A stretch of DNA of 47,683 bases from Thermodesulfobacteriota bacterium (GTDB lineage Bacteria > Desulfobacterota > WTBG01 > CAIYCZ01 > CAIRTM01): NCBI GenBank assembly GCA_028278025.1, contig JANQFE010000025.1:1-47683 (forward strand). Reading direction: 5' to 3'. The notes beneath the pieces were generated by a model. It ran no database searches. It was not told the DNA's origin and worked only from the letters and a program-made list of their open reading frames with translations. The position numbers and the translations under genes were made by a program. Below, piece by piece: positions 1-8,577 of the stretch; position 1 is the first letter of the stretch; each line of letters begins with the position of its first letter.

Positions 1-235
1 TGAAAGGTGTTGGTGTATACACTTGAAAATGAGAAATCCATTCGCTATTTTAACACGTTATGCCCTATTGCAACTGGACTCATAATAAACTCTCGCTAGA
101 AAATTGTTGAAAATTTTCTTCATGGTAGGATAGTTGGTTTTTAGCCTTTTTGCTGCTTCGGGAATTGAAATTATGGGATTTGCGCACAGCAAATCATAAA
201 ACTTATTTGACAAGCATATACTTAATAATAATTAA

Positions 236-475
236 GGCAGGGGTATCGGCCAAAAACATAAACAGATGTATCTCCTTCAAAGTCTGCCGGGTATCGGTCG
301 GCAGCGGGTCGAGAGGCTTCTTGATACATTTGGGAGTGTTGCAGCAGTAATCACTGCAGGCTGTGAGGAGCTGCAATCAGTCAACGGTATCGGAGCAGGT
401 GTTGCAAAAAAGATTAGATGGATGGTGAGTGAAAAAATGATTGGCTACGGCGACAACATTCATTTTTTTATCTGA
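236..475 (+). pseudogene. C-terminal remnant of an ERCC4/XPF-family nuclease (tandem HhH)
   Basis: Only the helix-hairpin-helix tail of an ERCC4-type DNA repair nuclease is visible. From the ATG at 266 the frame reads LQSLPGIG near residues 4-11 and VNGIGAGVAKKI near residues 40-51, the two hairpin motifs that end XPF/Hef-like proteins. The frame is open upstream only to a TAA at 233-235, so the catalytic ERKxxxD nuclease domain of a complete protein is absent. There is no ribosome binding site before the ATG and the surroundings are AT-rich and gene-poor. I read it as a decayed fragment left by a deletion or rearrangement. It could instead be a tiny independent HhH protein, which seems unlikely. 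Confidence 0.55.
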
Positions 476-982
476 ATTAATCCCCATACCATAATATCGT
501 AATTTTCTTTACGCAAAGCCCGGTCAACTTAATTGTACGACTATTTTGGGGCAGTTCTAGAAAATTTTTATGGTCAAGAATGGAGATGCCGGTTGATAAT
601 AAATTTTCATAACTACCTGTATTTGCTTTTAAAGTTCGAAAAGTGGTGGAGTGTCGATACGTTATAAATTTTGCTTTTCTATTTCTACAAATCCGTTGGT
701 CGCATGTTTGGAATTATTACTTGAAAAGGATTGTGTAATTCGGGAACAAAAGCGTCAACAAGGTACAATGGGATAGAAGTATATACAGGGGATAACTATT
801 TAAAAAATATGAACTTTATTTAAAGAATTAAGTAAATTGCCGATAGAAGATATATATGTTTAAACGATACCATTTTAACACACTGCTTAACCGAGCAACA
901 ATCCTCCCGCAGAGCGGGAGACCTTAGAATTTCGCAATTTTATAATTAGGTATTGCTGCAACCCACTATAAAAGGAGGCGAT
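476..982. other. Gene-free AT-rich stretch upstream of the surface protein gene
   Basis: About 500 bases without a convincing reading frame, RNA gene or transposon end. The only clear structure is the short GC-rich inverted repeat at 904-920, listed separately. The last bases before the next gene hold a strong ribosome binding site (AAAGGAGG at 971-978). The stretch presumably contains the promoter of the surface protein gene, but no convincing -35/-10 or -24/-12 pair was found. Confidence 0.5.
904..920 (+). promoter_or_regulatory. Perfect 7-bp inverted repeat in the leader of the surface protein gene
   Basis: CTCCCGC and GCGGGAG flank the loop AGA, 63 bp before the chosen start codon at 983. 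The hairpin is the only GC-rich patch in an AT-rich leader. No T-run follows it, so it is not an intrinsic terminator. It may be an operator, an mRNA-stabilising stem or part of a leader RNA. It did not match any riboswitch core I know. Confidence 0.35.
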
Positions 983-3900
983 ATGAAAAGTGCAAGCATA
1001 ATCAAAAAATTGCAAGTAGTAGTGTTTGTCTGTCTGTTTGCTTCAGGACTCGGGTTTGAGCAGGTTCAGGCGGCGCTGCCGGGTGCCCGCTCCGGAGTAG
1101 ACGGCGGCAGCGGCAATGTCTACCTGGGGGGCAACTTCATCGAGTTCGGTATCGGCCAGAACGGCTCTTCGGGTAAAGCAAAATCAAATCTGAAAATAAC
1201 CGACTTTTACGGCCGCCAGGAAGACGAGTCGGGCACCTCTTCGGCTCCGGGCTTTCTGGGTGATGCCGACGGGTTCGGTAACGGGGCTGATCTGCGTATT
1301 GACTACTTTCTGCCCGGCATTGCGGCCGAAGGCTGGGGGGTGAGTTTGAACAACGGCGTCTTGGTCCACGCCCTCAACAGCCACTCCTCTGACGACATTA
1401 CCCCCTACAGTTTTTTCAACGCCAGCGCCGGCGACAATCTGCGCACAACCGGTACGGGAACCTGGAACGGCCTGAAGATCGATCATGCCATCTCCTTTGA
1501 CGTCAACCAAAAGTATGTTACCTACCAGATAACGCTGACCAACAACAGCGGCAGCGACATGACCCAGGTCTCTTATATGCGCTCCTTTGATCCTGACAAC
1601 ACGAGGGATATGTCGGGATCTAGTGCCACAGTCAACACCGTGGTTGCCGATATCGCCACCGACGGCGAGGTCATCGTGGAAGCGCTTTCCCAGGCCGGAG
1701 ATGCCTACAACACAGCCGCCGGCACGCAGTCCCTGATTAGGTACTATAGTACGGATTCCAGAGCCGTTCCCCGCCTTGCCTCAGGGCTTATGGACACCCA
1801 GGCCCATACTGTGGTAACCGGCGCCACGGCAAGAGGAACCACGCAAACAGCAGATAGCGGTATTTCCATCGGTTTCAACATCGGCAACCTGGCCAACGGC
1901 GCCAGCACGAATTTTACTTTTTACGTGGTGATGCGCTCCCAGGCCGGATCGGTAAGCACTCGTATGAACACGGATTATACTTTTACTGTATCGGATTTTG
2001 ACTATGTGGACCCCGGGGTTTCACTGACGAAAATTCAAGTCAAGACCCTGCCGGCACCCGGCACCCTGTATGTGGATGATGACTCAGATGGCGCGGTGGA
2101 CGGAGGGGAGGCCGTGGCCGGTGATGATGAAATCACAACAGTCAATCTTACAAAGTTAAAGTACAAACCCGACACAGACTGGATGGGATCGGACGCTTAC
2201 ACCTTTCTTGCCAACAGCATTGGCAGCACTATTACGATGTCGGTTACCGTTGCCGGAGTTACTGCGACATTTGATGCGGCGGCCGTCGAATCAAACCTTG
2301 ACAGCCGCAGCATAAACGTTACCCTCTCCGGCACCACCTTTGCCGACAATTCACTTGATGCAGCCAATTTTACGCTCAACAATACCCCTGCGGGCTTGTC
2401 GGTTGAAAGCGTCAGCTACACCGATACCACCCACTGCACGGTCAACCTTGCCTACGATGGTGACTTTGACAGCGATGTGAGCACCCTCGGGCTCACGATT
2501 GCATCGGCCGAGCTCGCGGTCAGCAACGATCTTTCATCTCTGAGCAACCTGCCTGTTACAGCCGTCAACGACGCCGAATCGATCACCATCACCGATGATG
2601 GAGAGATCCTGGAGGGTGCTGAAGACGGTGAGATGATTACCGTGACACTCACCGGCGGCGTGTTTTCCTCCTCCCTGACAGCCGGCAACTGGACGGTCAC
2701 CAACCTGCCGGCCGGAGTCAGCGTGGCGGCGGTAAGCCGAACCAGCGCCACGGTTGCAGCCATTACGCTGACAGGCAATGCCTCTGTAGACTATGACACG
2801 GACATCACCAACGTAACGGTCGAGTGCACCACGGACGAATATGTTGACTCAACGGGAGATGCTGCCCTGTCGGTAAACACAGGGGTAGCCTTTACTGCTA
2901 CTGTCGAGACAACTACCACTACCGTTCATAAAGGAGAAACTGGCAGTGGAAGCGGGTCTCGCAATGCTGCACCTGTCATAACAGAACACAGTGCCAATCC
3001 GCGGTCAGGCTCAGCCCCTCTTGCGGTGCAGTTTGCCTGCACGGCAACAGACAGCGACGGTACTGTGGTTGAATTCCTTTGGGATTTTCAGGACGGCATT
3101 TCCACACGGACCCCTAGAAGCTACTGTACCCATACCTTCACAACCCCTGGAGTCTACGAAGTTGAACTGACTGTATATGATGATAAAGGCAGTTTTGACA
3201 GTGCCGTTCTGGACATAGAAGTGTTTGATGATCCTGAGGACGGGGGTGTACCAACGACTACAACCACCGTATCAGGGGGCACCACAACAGACCCGGCCGG
3301 CCAAATCGAGCTGACCGGTCCTTCCGTAAGTGTTGCCGGCGAAGTATCTACAGCTATTACCTTGAGCATCAAGGATTCTGAGGGAGATACCGTAACTGTC
3401 ACGGAAAACACGACGTTTAATCTGTACTCCAGCTTTTCGGATATGAGCATGTTTTTCAGTGATGCTGCAGGAACGTCGGAGATTACCCAGGTGACCATAG
3501 CCAAGGATTCCGGCACGGCAACATTCTATTATGAGGGCGGGGAATCAGGCGATCACACTATAACAGCGGAATGGAACAGCGGAGGAGAGTATCTGGCTGC
3601 CGGCACACACAACATCACCATTGCACTGGCTGTCAGTGACAGTGTCGATGCATTCAGTTCCTTCTGTGTAAACGTAACAAAGGTTGAAATGCACTACGCG
3701 GATGATGACAGCGATGAATGGCATGAAACCTTCACAGGATCTTCCAATCTTGATCTTATGGCCGGTAGTCTATATGGTGAACCATTCCCGGGAATCAGAG
3801 GCTTGTACTTGGCTGACACTAGCTTCGATGAAATAAGGATCACATTCAAGAATTCATTTACTGTCAGTGCTCATCTGCTTTACGATGAAGTTGCCTATTA

Positions 3901-4189
3901 CTCATCCCAGAGCGTTTTCGAGGAACAGACCAACCTGGCCTGCCGGGTCACTGATTTCGATCCGGGCGGCGATGATACGGAATTTACATTCAGGATCGAG
4001 GATTGGGGGGCGCTGAATGATGATGTTGTTCTCACAGAATTCATAAGCGTTAACATTGCGTTGGACGGTATGTATACCCCAACCCTGAAATTTACCATAA
4101 GTGATAAACTCTTATTGATGGGGACCGACGGCACGCCGGAAACCTATCATTTCAGACTCATGAGCCCGGTGGTGACAATAAATGACTAG
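983..4189 (+). CDS. Large secreted multi-domain surface protein with PKD and Ig-like domains
   Basis: The start is the ATG at 983, 4 bases after AAAGGAGG; an upstream in-frame ATG at 953 has no such site. The 1068-residue product opens with a Sec signal peptide (basic start, hydrophobic core, likely cleavage after VQA near residue 34). A beta-rich N-terminal region of about 300 residues follows, then a cadherin-like segment near 340-420 with acidic DDDSDG repeats. Next come two homologous Ig-like repeats (about 420-535 and 537-640). A PKD domain lies near 660-750, flanked by two Thr-rich linkers (each TTTTTV). The last 290 residues I cannot assign. No LPXTG, PEP-CTERM or other sorting tail is visible, so anchoring is unexplained. 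It is probably a cell-surface adhesion or matrix protein. The following gene is 99 bp away on the same strand. Confidence 0.8.
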   Translation: MKSASIIKKLQVVVFVCLFASGLGFEQVQAALPGARSGVDGGSGNVYLGGNFIEFGIGQNGSSGKAKSNLKITDFYGRQEDESGTSSAPGFLGDADGFGNGADLRIDYFLPGIAAEGWGVSLNNGVLVHALNSHSSDDITPYSFFNASAGDNLRTTGTGTWNGLKIDHAISFDVNQKYVTYQITLTNNSGSDMTQVSYMRSFDPDNTRDMSGSSATVNTVVADIATDGEVIVEALSQAGDAYNTAAGTQSLIRYYSTDSRAVPRLASGLMDTQAHTVVTGATARGTTQTADSGISIGFNIGNLANGASTNFTFYVVMRSQAGSVSTRMNTDYTFTVSDFDYVDPGVSLTKIQVKTLPAPGTLYVDDDSDGAVDGGEAVAGDDEITTVNLTKLKYKPDTDWMGSDAYTFLANSIGSTITMSVTVAGVTATFDAAAVESNLDSRSINVTLSGTTFADNSLDAANFTLNNTPAGLSVESVSYTDTTHCTVNLAYDGDFDSDVSTLGLTIASAELAVSNDLSSLSNLPVTAVNDAESITITDDGEILEGAEDGEMITVTLTGGVFSSSLTAGNWTVTNLPAGVSVAAVSRTSATVAAITLTGNASVDYDTDITNVTVECTTDEYVDSTGDAALSVNTGVAFTATVETTTTTVHKGETGSGSGSRNAAPVITEHSANPRSGSAPLAVQFACTATDSDGTVVEFLWDFQDGISTRTPRSYCTHTFTTPGVYEVELTVYDDKGSFDSAVLDIEVFDDPEDGGVPTTTTTVSGGTTTDPAGQIELTGPSVSVAGEVSTAITLSIKDSEGDTVTVTENTTFNLYSSFSDMSMFFSDAAGTSEITQVTIAKDSGTATFYYEGGESGDHTITAEWNSGGEYLAAGTHNITIALAVSDSVDAFSSFCVNVTKVEMHYADDDSDEWHETFTGSSNLDLMAGSLYGEPFPGIRGLYLADTSFDEIRITFKNSFTVSAHLLYDEVAYYSSQSVFEEQTNLACRVTDFDPGGDDTEFTFRIEDWGALNDDVVLTEFISVNIALDGMYTPTLKFTISDKLLLMGTDGTPETYHFRLMSPVVTIND

Positions 4190-4288
4190 GTGCAATACCA
4201 TGTTATATTTCGAGCGGTTTAAAATCACTTACAGAGGCACTATCAACCAATTTTGTTTGACAGGACAGGAGCTACGGAAAGGGAAAAT

Positions 4289-4492
4289 ATGAAAAAGCCG
4301 TCACAGAAAACTGCTGATGCAGTAAGCCGAAGGGACTTTTGCAACAGGATGATCAGGCGATCATCGGCCTCTGCAGCGGTGGCCGCATTAGGCTGTCTCG
4401 CTTACAAAAAGCCTGCGCTGCGCAGTTTCTTCGGGTCACGGAAGGCCTACGCTCTTCAAACTGCCTTTACCTTATACGGGAGAGCTGATTAA
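4289..4492 (+). CDS. 67-residue peptide with twin-arginine-like leader, candidate cargo of the PqqD/HprK cassette
   Basis: The start is the ATG at 4289, preceded by GGAAAGGG at 4277-4284. The product begins MKKPSQKTADAVSRRDF and continues with a weakly hydrophobic Ala-rich stretch (SASAAVAALGCLAY, about residues 26-39), then a basic segment and the C terminus FTLYGRAD. SRRDF followed by a hydrophobic stretch resembles a Tat signal, but almost nothing follows the leader, so the mature product would be under 30 residues. It sits 99 bp after the surface protein and converges with a nucleotidyltransferase/kinase/PqqD cassette on the other strand. That cassette type handles short peptides in some systems, so this is a plausible substrate. 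The link rests on proximity only. I do not recognise the family. Confidence 0.5.
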   Translation: MKKPSQKTADAVSRRDFCNRMIRRSSASAAVAALGCLAYKKPALRSFFGSRKAYALQTAFTLYGRAD

Positions 4493-4536
4493 CACTCACC
4501 CCGAATATCCCGTGATCCCCCGGTCACTCCCGGCTT

Positions 4537-5829
4537 TTACCGGCGGCCCGGGCGGTCGATTTTCTGAAGTCGGCGGGTGATGCGGTCTTTTGCGCAGGCC
4601 CTTTCCTTTGCCGACGAATATTGACCGTTTTTTTTCGGAAGGTGCGTGAGCGTGAGAATCAGCCGCCTGTAGTAGAAGAGCAGGTGACGAAGGAGATAGC
4701 GAAAGGCATCACCGGACGATCGGATTCCGCGATAAACGGTCAGGCTGCCTAAAAACGGAAATACTATTTTAACCAGAACATAAGCAAGTTTGTTCAGAAA
4801 ACCCTTCCGGTTTTCCAGGGCAATCCGGAAATTCCACAGAAATCCCCTGATATTAAACAGCATGTCTTCATCCGGCAGGGCAAGCATCTGCCGCAAAGAC
4901 ATGGAAAATTCCTGGAAAGCGCTGTAGTTGCTGTCACGTCGGGATGGCTGGGGCATGTGTGCAAGAAGCCCCAGAGACGAAAGAGCATTCGTGGTGAGGT
5001 CGAATACCTGTTCAAGCCCAAAATCGCTGATCATAGTTTCGATTTTATCCCGCTTGAGCTCATTTCTGCAAAAAACGATCAATCCTGCAATATCCAAAAA
5101 GTGTTTCAGAGAAACATCGAACCTGTGTTGGCACAGATGGGCGATATTGAACACAAGCTCCATTTCAAGGCAGAGCACCGGGCAGCGCACCCCGCAAACA
5201 TCTATCCACTGCCTGTGGTTCAAGGCCAGATCCATGAACCCTGCCTGGTTCAGGATGACGTCATAGGGATTGAAATGAAATTCCAGGATAGTCTGCGAAG
5301 GAGCATGATTCATAACGATATGATAGATGGAAGCCGGGGTATCACCGGAGATTTTTAATGTGTACCCCATATCACGGCTTATCTTTACAAGCTGCCGCAG
5401 GTCGTCCTGGAAGCAGAGGATATCTATATCGGAAAGGGTACGCAGGGCTGTATCCTTATAGACTCTTCCTGTCAGGGCAGGACCCTTCAACACTACTACG
5501 GGTATGCCGTTTTTTTCACATCTGCTCAAGAGCGTCCGCAGGGTATCATAATACTGTTCGTTTCTGAGGAAATTTTCGAAATAGGCCCGCTCCCAGCGCT
5601 GTATCAACTGCTCAGGTATCTGTGCCGAAAGCACTTTGTTTGTAACCATCCAGTAGAGCAGCGGTTCGATGTTGTGAAAATAGGCCAGGTCACCGGTGGC
5701 CTGCCAGTCCACCGTATCCCCGCCCGGGAGCGGCGGCAGTGCCTTCCGGCCCTGAAACAGCCAGCCGGCTGTCGCGGCTAAAAGCCAGTTAAGGGCCGGA
5801 AGCCGTATGTCTAGAAGCGTATGCTGCAT
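4537..5829 (-). CDS. Nucleotidyltransferase family protein (NTP_transf_5 type)
   Basis: 430 residues. The central part has the PF14907-type pattern: KNGIPVVVLKGPAL near 108-121, then LSDIDIL near 136-142, where the two aspartates are the expected metal ligands of a polymerase-beta-like nucleotidyltransferase fold. The remaining sequence is largely helical with an Arg-rich C terminus. In the family, such proteins are found with PqqD-like and HprK-like proteins, including in some RiPP and exopolysaccharide loci; the substrate is usually unknown. Here it is the last gene of a three-gene set (PqqD-like, HprK-like, this), 58 bp after the kinase gene. It probably modifies a peptide, protein or sugar intermediate by nucleotidyl transfer. 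Function beyond the fold is inference. Confidence 0.75.
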   Translation of the reverse strand: MQHTLLDIRLPALNWLLAATAGWLFQGRKALPPLPGGDTVDWQATGDLAYFHNIEPLLYWMVTNKVLSAQIPEQLIQRWERAYFENFLRNEQYYDTLRTLLSRCEKNGIPVVVLKGPALTGRVYKDTALRTLSDIDILCFQDDLRQLVKISRDMGYTLKISGDTPASIYHIVMNHAPSQTILEFHFNPYDVILNQAGFMDLALNHRQWIDVCGVRCPVLCLEMELVFNIAHLCQHRFDVSLKHFLDIAGLIVFCRNELKRDKIETMISDFGLEQVFDLTTNALSSLGLLAHMPQPSRRDSNYSAFQEFSMSLRQMLALPDEDMLFNIRGFLWNFRIALENRKGFLNKLAYVLVKIVFPFLGSLTVYRGIRSSGDAFRYLLRHLLFYYRRLILTLTHLPKKNGQYSSAKERACAKDRITRRLQKIDRPGRR

Positions 5830-5887
5830 TAGATCAGAAGGCCAATCCCTTTCAAAATATCGTGCCGGTGGAGTAATCTGTACAGTC

Positions 5888-6700
5888 TTACCCCGGCAGC
5901 TCGTTTAAAAGGACTCGCAGGGACTGCATGCTGTTTGTCCGGAGCCTGATGAGGTCAACTGCATTACAGACCCTGATAACCGCATCAAAGAGACGTTCAT
6001 CATCTGTGTTGGGGGGGAAACAACACCCCAGAAGGTCCGTGAGCACTTCTCCTGGATCAACCTTTTCGATTCCCGGTTTTTTCAAAGGACCGTATTCAGG
6101 CATCAGGATGGTCTTCAGCGGAACGGGACCCTGGCCGGCAGAAAAAGGATAATAGCGGGCTATCCTGGAGTTTACTATCTGGAGCCGTCCGTTTTGAATC
6201 GGATAACGTGACATATGCTTTTTTGCATACAATGCATCAAACGTAAGCACCTGGGGATAGGAATGCACCAGCAGGGTTTCCGGATCCACCGGTGCAACCT
6301 CTTCGCACAAAAAAACGCCGCCCATCTCAACCAGGTTGAAGGTGGTGACTGTCTTGCCGGTGTCCGGGTTGCCCGGGATGACACAGGCAGTTTCTCCCAG
6401 CATTACCGCCCCCGCGTGAAAACATATCCAGTCACCTGTGGTTTCAGTCAGGGTGGTTTCAATATCCGCCTCCAGCAGGCATATGAGCTCAAGGCATGAT
6501 TCGGACTGTTTTGCCTGCCGTCCGTTTTTAAGCAGGGTAAAAGCATCGGGGATGACCTCGATGACATACTCGTGCTGGTGGGATACATTAGTACCGGAAT
6601 GTATCGAATGGGAAAAAGCGGTTTGAATATCGGCAACAATTTTGTCAGGAACGGTTAGAGAAATATTGAGTTTGGGAAAAGACAAGAAAAAGGTTTTCAT
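5888..6700 (-). CDS. HprK-related serine kinase-like protein
   Basis: 270 residues resembling the C-terminal kinase domain of HPr kinase/phosphorylase. A P-loop-like GNPDTGKT lies at about 110-117, after FHAGAVM near 94-100, as in HprK-related kinases. It lacks the N-terminal DRTGG-like half of true HprK, and no HPr/PTS gene is nearby, so a role in carbon catabolite control is unlikely. Its start overlaps the stop of the PqqD-like gene (ATGA), which suggests translational coupling. In lasso peptide clusters an HprK-like enzyme phosphorylates the peptide; whether this one acts on the nearby 67-residue peptide is untested. The P-loop deviates from the usual GxSGxGKS by Pro and Asp at the second and third positions. 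Confidence 0.75.
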   Translation of the reverse strand: MKTFFLSFPKLNISLTVPDKIVADIQTAFSHSIHSGTNVSHQHEYVIEVIPDAFTLLKNGRQAKQSESCLELICLLEADIETTLTETTGDWICFHAGAVMLGETACVIPGNPDTGKTVTTFNLVEMGGVFLCEEVAPVDPETLLVHSYPQVLTFDALYAKKHMSRYPIQNGRLQIVNSRIARYYPFSAGQGPVPLKTILMPEYGPLKKPGIEKVDPGEVLTDLLGCCFPPNTDDERLFDAVIRVCNAVDLIRLRTNSMQSLRVLLNELPG

Positions 6701-6960
6701 GTTTCCGTGCAGACTAGTTTATATTGCAAAAACAGATCGAGCAGCTTTTGCAGATCGTCTTTCATTTCAGCCTGGTCTCCTTCAAAAACCTCACTGAGCA
6801 TATAGAGGAGTTCATCGAAGGTAACCGGCTCACGGAGAACCTCCCAGATAAAAAGAGAGGTGTCATCCAGGACATGTATACCGCTTTGTTCACTTGAGTA
6901 TAGTGCTGTTTTGTTACCAACTTTTTTGACCTTAACCTGGTCGGATCGTTTGTAGAACAT
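6697..6960 (-). CDS. PqqD-like peptide-binding protein (RRE fold)
   Basis: The start is the ATG at 6960, six bases after GAGGGTGACC-type spacing; an ATG four codons upstream (6972) has no Shine-Dalgarno sequence. The 87-residue product has the PqqD layout: an N-terminal beta-rich part (VKVKKVGNKTALYSSEQSG), the DDTSLFIWEVL helix near 37-47, and an acidic helical end. Proteins of this fold bind leader peptides of ribosomally made, modified peptides and deliver them to tailoring enzymes. It is the first gene of a - strand cassette and overlaps the HprK-like gene by four bases. No radical SAM gene is in this cassette, although one is encoded 5 kb away (11755-13074). Its cargo is unknown. Confidence 0.75.
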   Translation of the reverse strand: MFYKRSDQVKVKKVGNKTALYSSEQSGIHVLDDTSLFIWEVLREPVTFDELLYMLSEVFEGDQAEMKDDLQKLLDLFLQYKLVCTET

Positions 6961-7132
6961 GGTCACCCTCAACTTTTATAAACAGCAGTAATCCTATTGG
7001 GTAGAAAAGTCAAATTGAAATAATCAAATAAAAACTACCATGCTTTTAGGCAAAGGGCCAATAGATTTTATTGGTTTATTTGATTTGATTTGATAGTATT
7101 ATTATCAAGAATAATTTACAAAAGCCTATGTG

Positions 7133-7156
7133 GACGAGTTACGTCGTTAACTCGTC
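7133..7156. promoter_or_regulatory. Perfect 9-bp inverted repeat in the divergent intergenic region
   Basis: GACGAGTTA and TAACTCGTC flank the six-base loop CGTCGT, about 70 bp before the GTG start of the flavoprotein gene. A weaker repeat, CCAATA/TATTGG, is at 7058-7074. The run after the 9-bp stem on the + strand is A-rich, not T-rich, so it is not a terminator for either flanking gene. It is a likely operator or leader hairpin between the PqqD-like gene (-) and the glycan cluster (+). A 10-codon reading frame (7178-7210) follows it and could be a leader peptide, but it may be chance. Confidence 0.4.
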
Positions 7157-7224
7157 ATAAAAAAAAGTGGGGCCGATATGAAAACACTGCATGTACCCAA
7201 AAAATCCTGAAAGAGAGATAACTT

Positions 7225-8568
7225 GTGGCGGTACAGGTTAGCAATAATTATCCAAAGCAAGCTACGGACTGCGGTCCGATCCTGAATCAATACCTTGACA
7301 TATTGATTATCGGTGCCGGACCGGCAGGAATTTCTTCTTCACTTTATTTGGCTGAAAAAGGGTATTCCCCTGCTCTAATAGATGAAGCTGAATTCCCTAG
7401 AGATAAAGTATGCGGAGATGCCATTTCAGGAGAGGGGCTCAGGGTACTAAAGTCTTTTGGATTGATGGATGCAGTAGAACAAAGCGGCCGTAAATACAAT
7501 AAAAAAGAATTAAACCTGGGCCTTGATAATTTTATTACAATGGAGAACAAAGCAATTGGGTTACCCAGAAAAGTTTTTGACAACATTTTATTAACCAGGG
7601 CTATTAACTCAGGTGTGCGGTTTTCGGTAAAAAGATTTACAGGCCGTATTTACTCTAAAACAATACATAACGGCATGGAAACTCCGGCAAAGGAAAAGAA
7701 CAGTACCAAAGCGGGCCGGAGTTCAACAGGTAAAAAAGCTGATGGTTTCGGAAACAATGATTACACCGTTGAGGTGCTTTGTCCGAAAACATTACAAAAA
7801 AGTTTTATAACTGCTCGATATATTATAATCGCTACAGGCTGTCAGTCTGATACTGTTTTTTCCCGGATGGACACAGAAAAATTTGCAAAGCCCGACCAAG
7901 CAGCATGTCGCGGATATTACAGGGCCGCCTGGCCTGTTAGTGAAAGGAAATATTTTTTTTTGCAGGAACTCAATCCGGGATATTCATGGATATTTCCATT
8001 AGGAAACGATGTTTTTAACGTCGGATGTGGCGGTAAAATACTAAAGGTAAGAAAGCTTAACCTGAAACAATGTCTTGATGAATTTATCCAGGCAACAAAC
8101 AAAAGATATACATGCGGTGGAGAATGGCTTCAGCCCCCCCAAAGCGCTTTTTTAAGAACCAATTTCTCAAACTTGAAAGCGTTGAAAAAATACCCCAATA
8201 TTATTTTAGCGGGGGAATCCATGGGATCAACCTATCCATTTTCCGGAGGGGGTATTGGAAAAGCTTTAACTTCCGGAATTATTGCAGCACAAGCCATTGA
8301 TGCTATTATCCTTAGGAAAAGCCCTCATAAAACGCTCTCTGAAATATATACAGAAACTATTAATAAAAAAATGAAGCCTTCCTATTATACGGCTTTTACG
8401 CTATGGAACCATTTATTAACACAAACGCCTCTGGAAAAATTTATTTATAAGAGAGTTTTTAAAAGCCACAGGTCTCCTGATGTAATAGCAAATATACTCA
8501 GCAAAAAAACTACCCCGGATTACCTGTTTTCATTAAAAAATATCCTAAAGTATTTATTTTTTAAATAG
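7225..8568 (+). CDS. FAD-dependent oxidoreductase, geranylgeranyl reductase family (copy 1)
   Basis: 447 residues from a GTG at 7225 preceded by GAGAGA. An FAD-binding GAGPAG lies at about 30-35. PRDKVCGD near 58-65 is typical of geranylgeranyl reductase-type flavoproteins, which saturate double bonds of isoprenoid chains in chlorophyll or archaeal-type lipids and have many uncharacterised relatives. The usual GDAAG motif is replaced by GESMGS followed by PFSGGGIGKAL, as in divergent members. A low-complexity Lys/Ser-rich insert (about residues 150-175) separates two halves of the fold. It heads the + strand glycan cluster and has a paralog at 13122-14294. Reduction of a polyprenyl or fatty moiety of a glycolipid is inferred from context only. 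Confidence 0.75.
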   Translation: MAVQVSNNYPKQATDCGPILNQYLDILIIGAGPAGISSSLYLAEKGYSPALIDEAEFPRDKVCGDAISGEGLRVLKSFGLMDAVEQSGRKYNKKELNLGLDNFITMENKAIGLPRKVFDNILLTRAINSGVRFSVKRFTGRIYSKTIHNGMETPAKEKNSTKAGRSSTGKKADGFGNNDYTVEVLCPKTLQKSFITARYIIIATGCQSDTVFSRMDTEKFAKPDQAACRGYYRAAWPVSERKYFFLQELNPGYSWIFPLGNDVFNVGCGGKILKVRKLNLKQCLDEFIQATNKRYTCGGEWLQPPQSAFLRTNFSNLKALKKYPNIILAGESMGSTYPFSGGGIGKALTSGIIAAQAIDAIILRKSPHKTLSEIYTETINKKMKPSYYTAFTLWNHLLTQTPLEKFIYKRVFKSHRSPDVIANILSKKTTPDYLFSLKNILKYLFFK

Positions 8569-8577
8569 TTCCGGCAA

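Noticed and set aside
98..119. AGAAAATT/AATTTTCT inverted repeat at the left edge
   Set aside because: It is short and made almost only of A and T in an AT-rich region, so chance is likely. No gene or terminator context was found.
904..950. Cyclic di-GMP or other riboswitch in the leader of the surface protein gene
   Set aside because: Apart from a single 7-bp hairpin, the conserved core bases of the GEMM and other riboswitches I know are not present.
4537..6960. Lasso peptide cluster
   Set aside because: A PqqD-like protein, HprK-like kinase and nucleotidyltransferase are present, but the asparagine synthetase-like cyclase and transglutaminase-like protease are not, and the 67-residue peptide has no lasso-type core.
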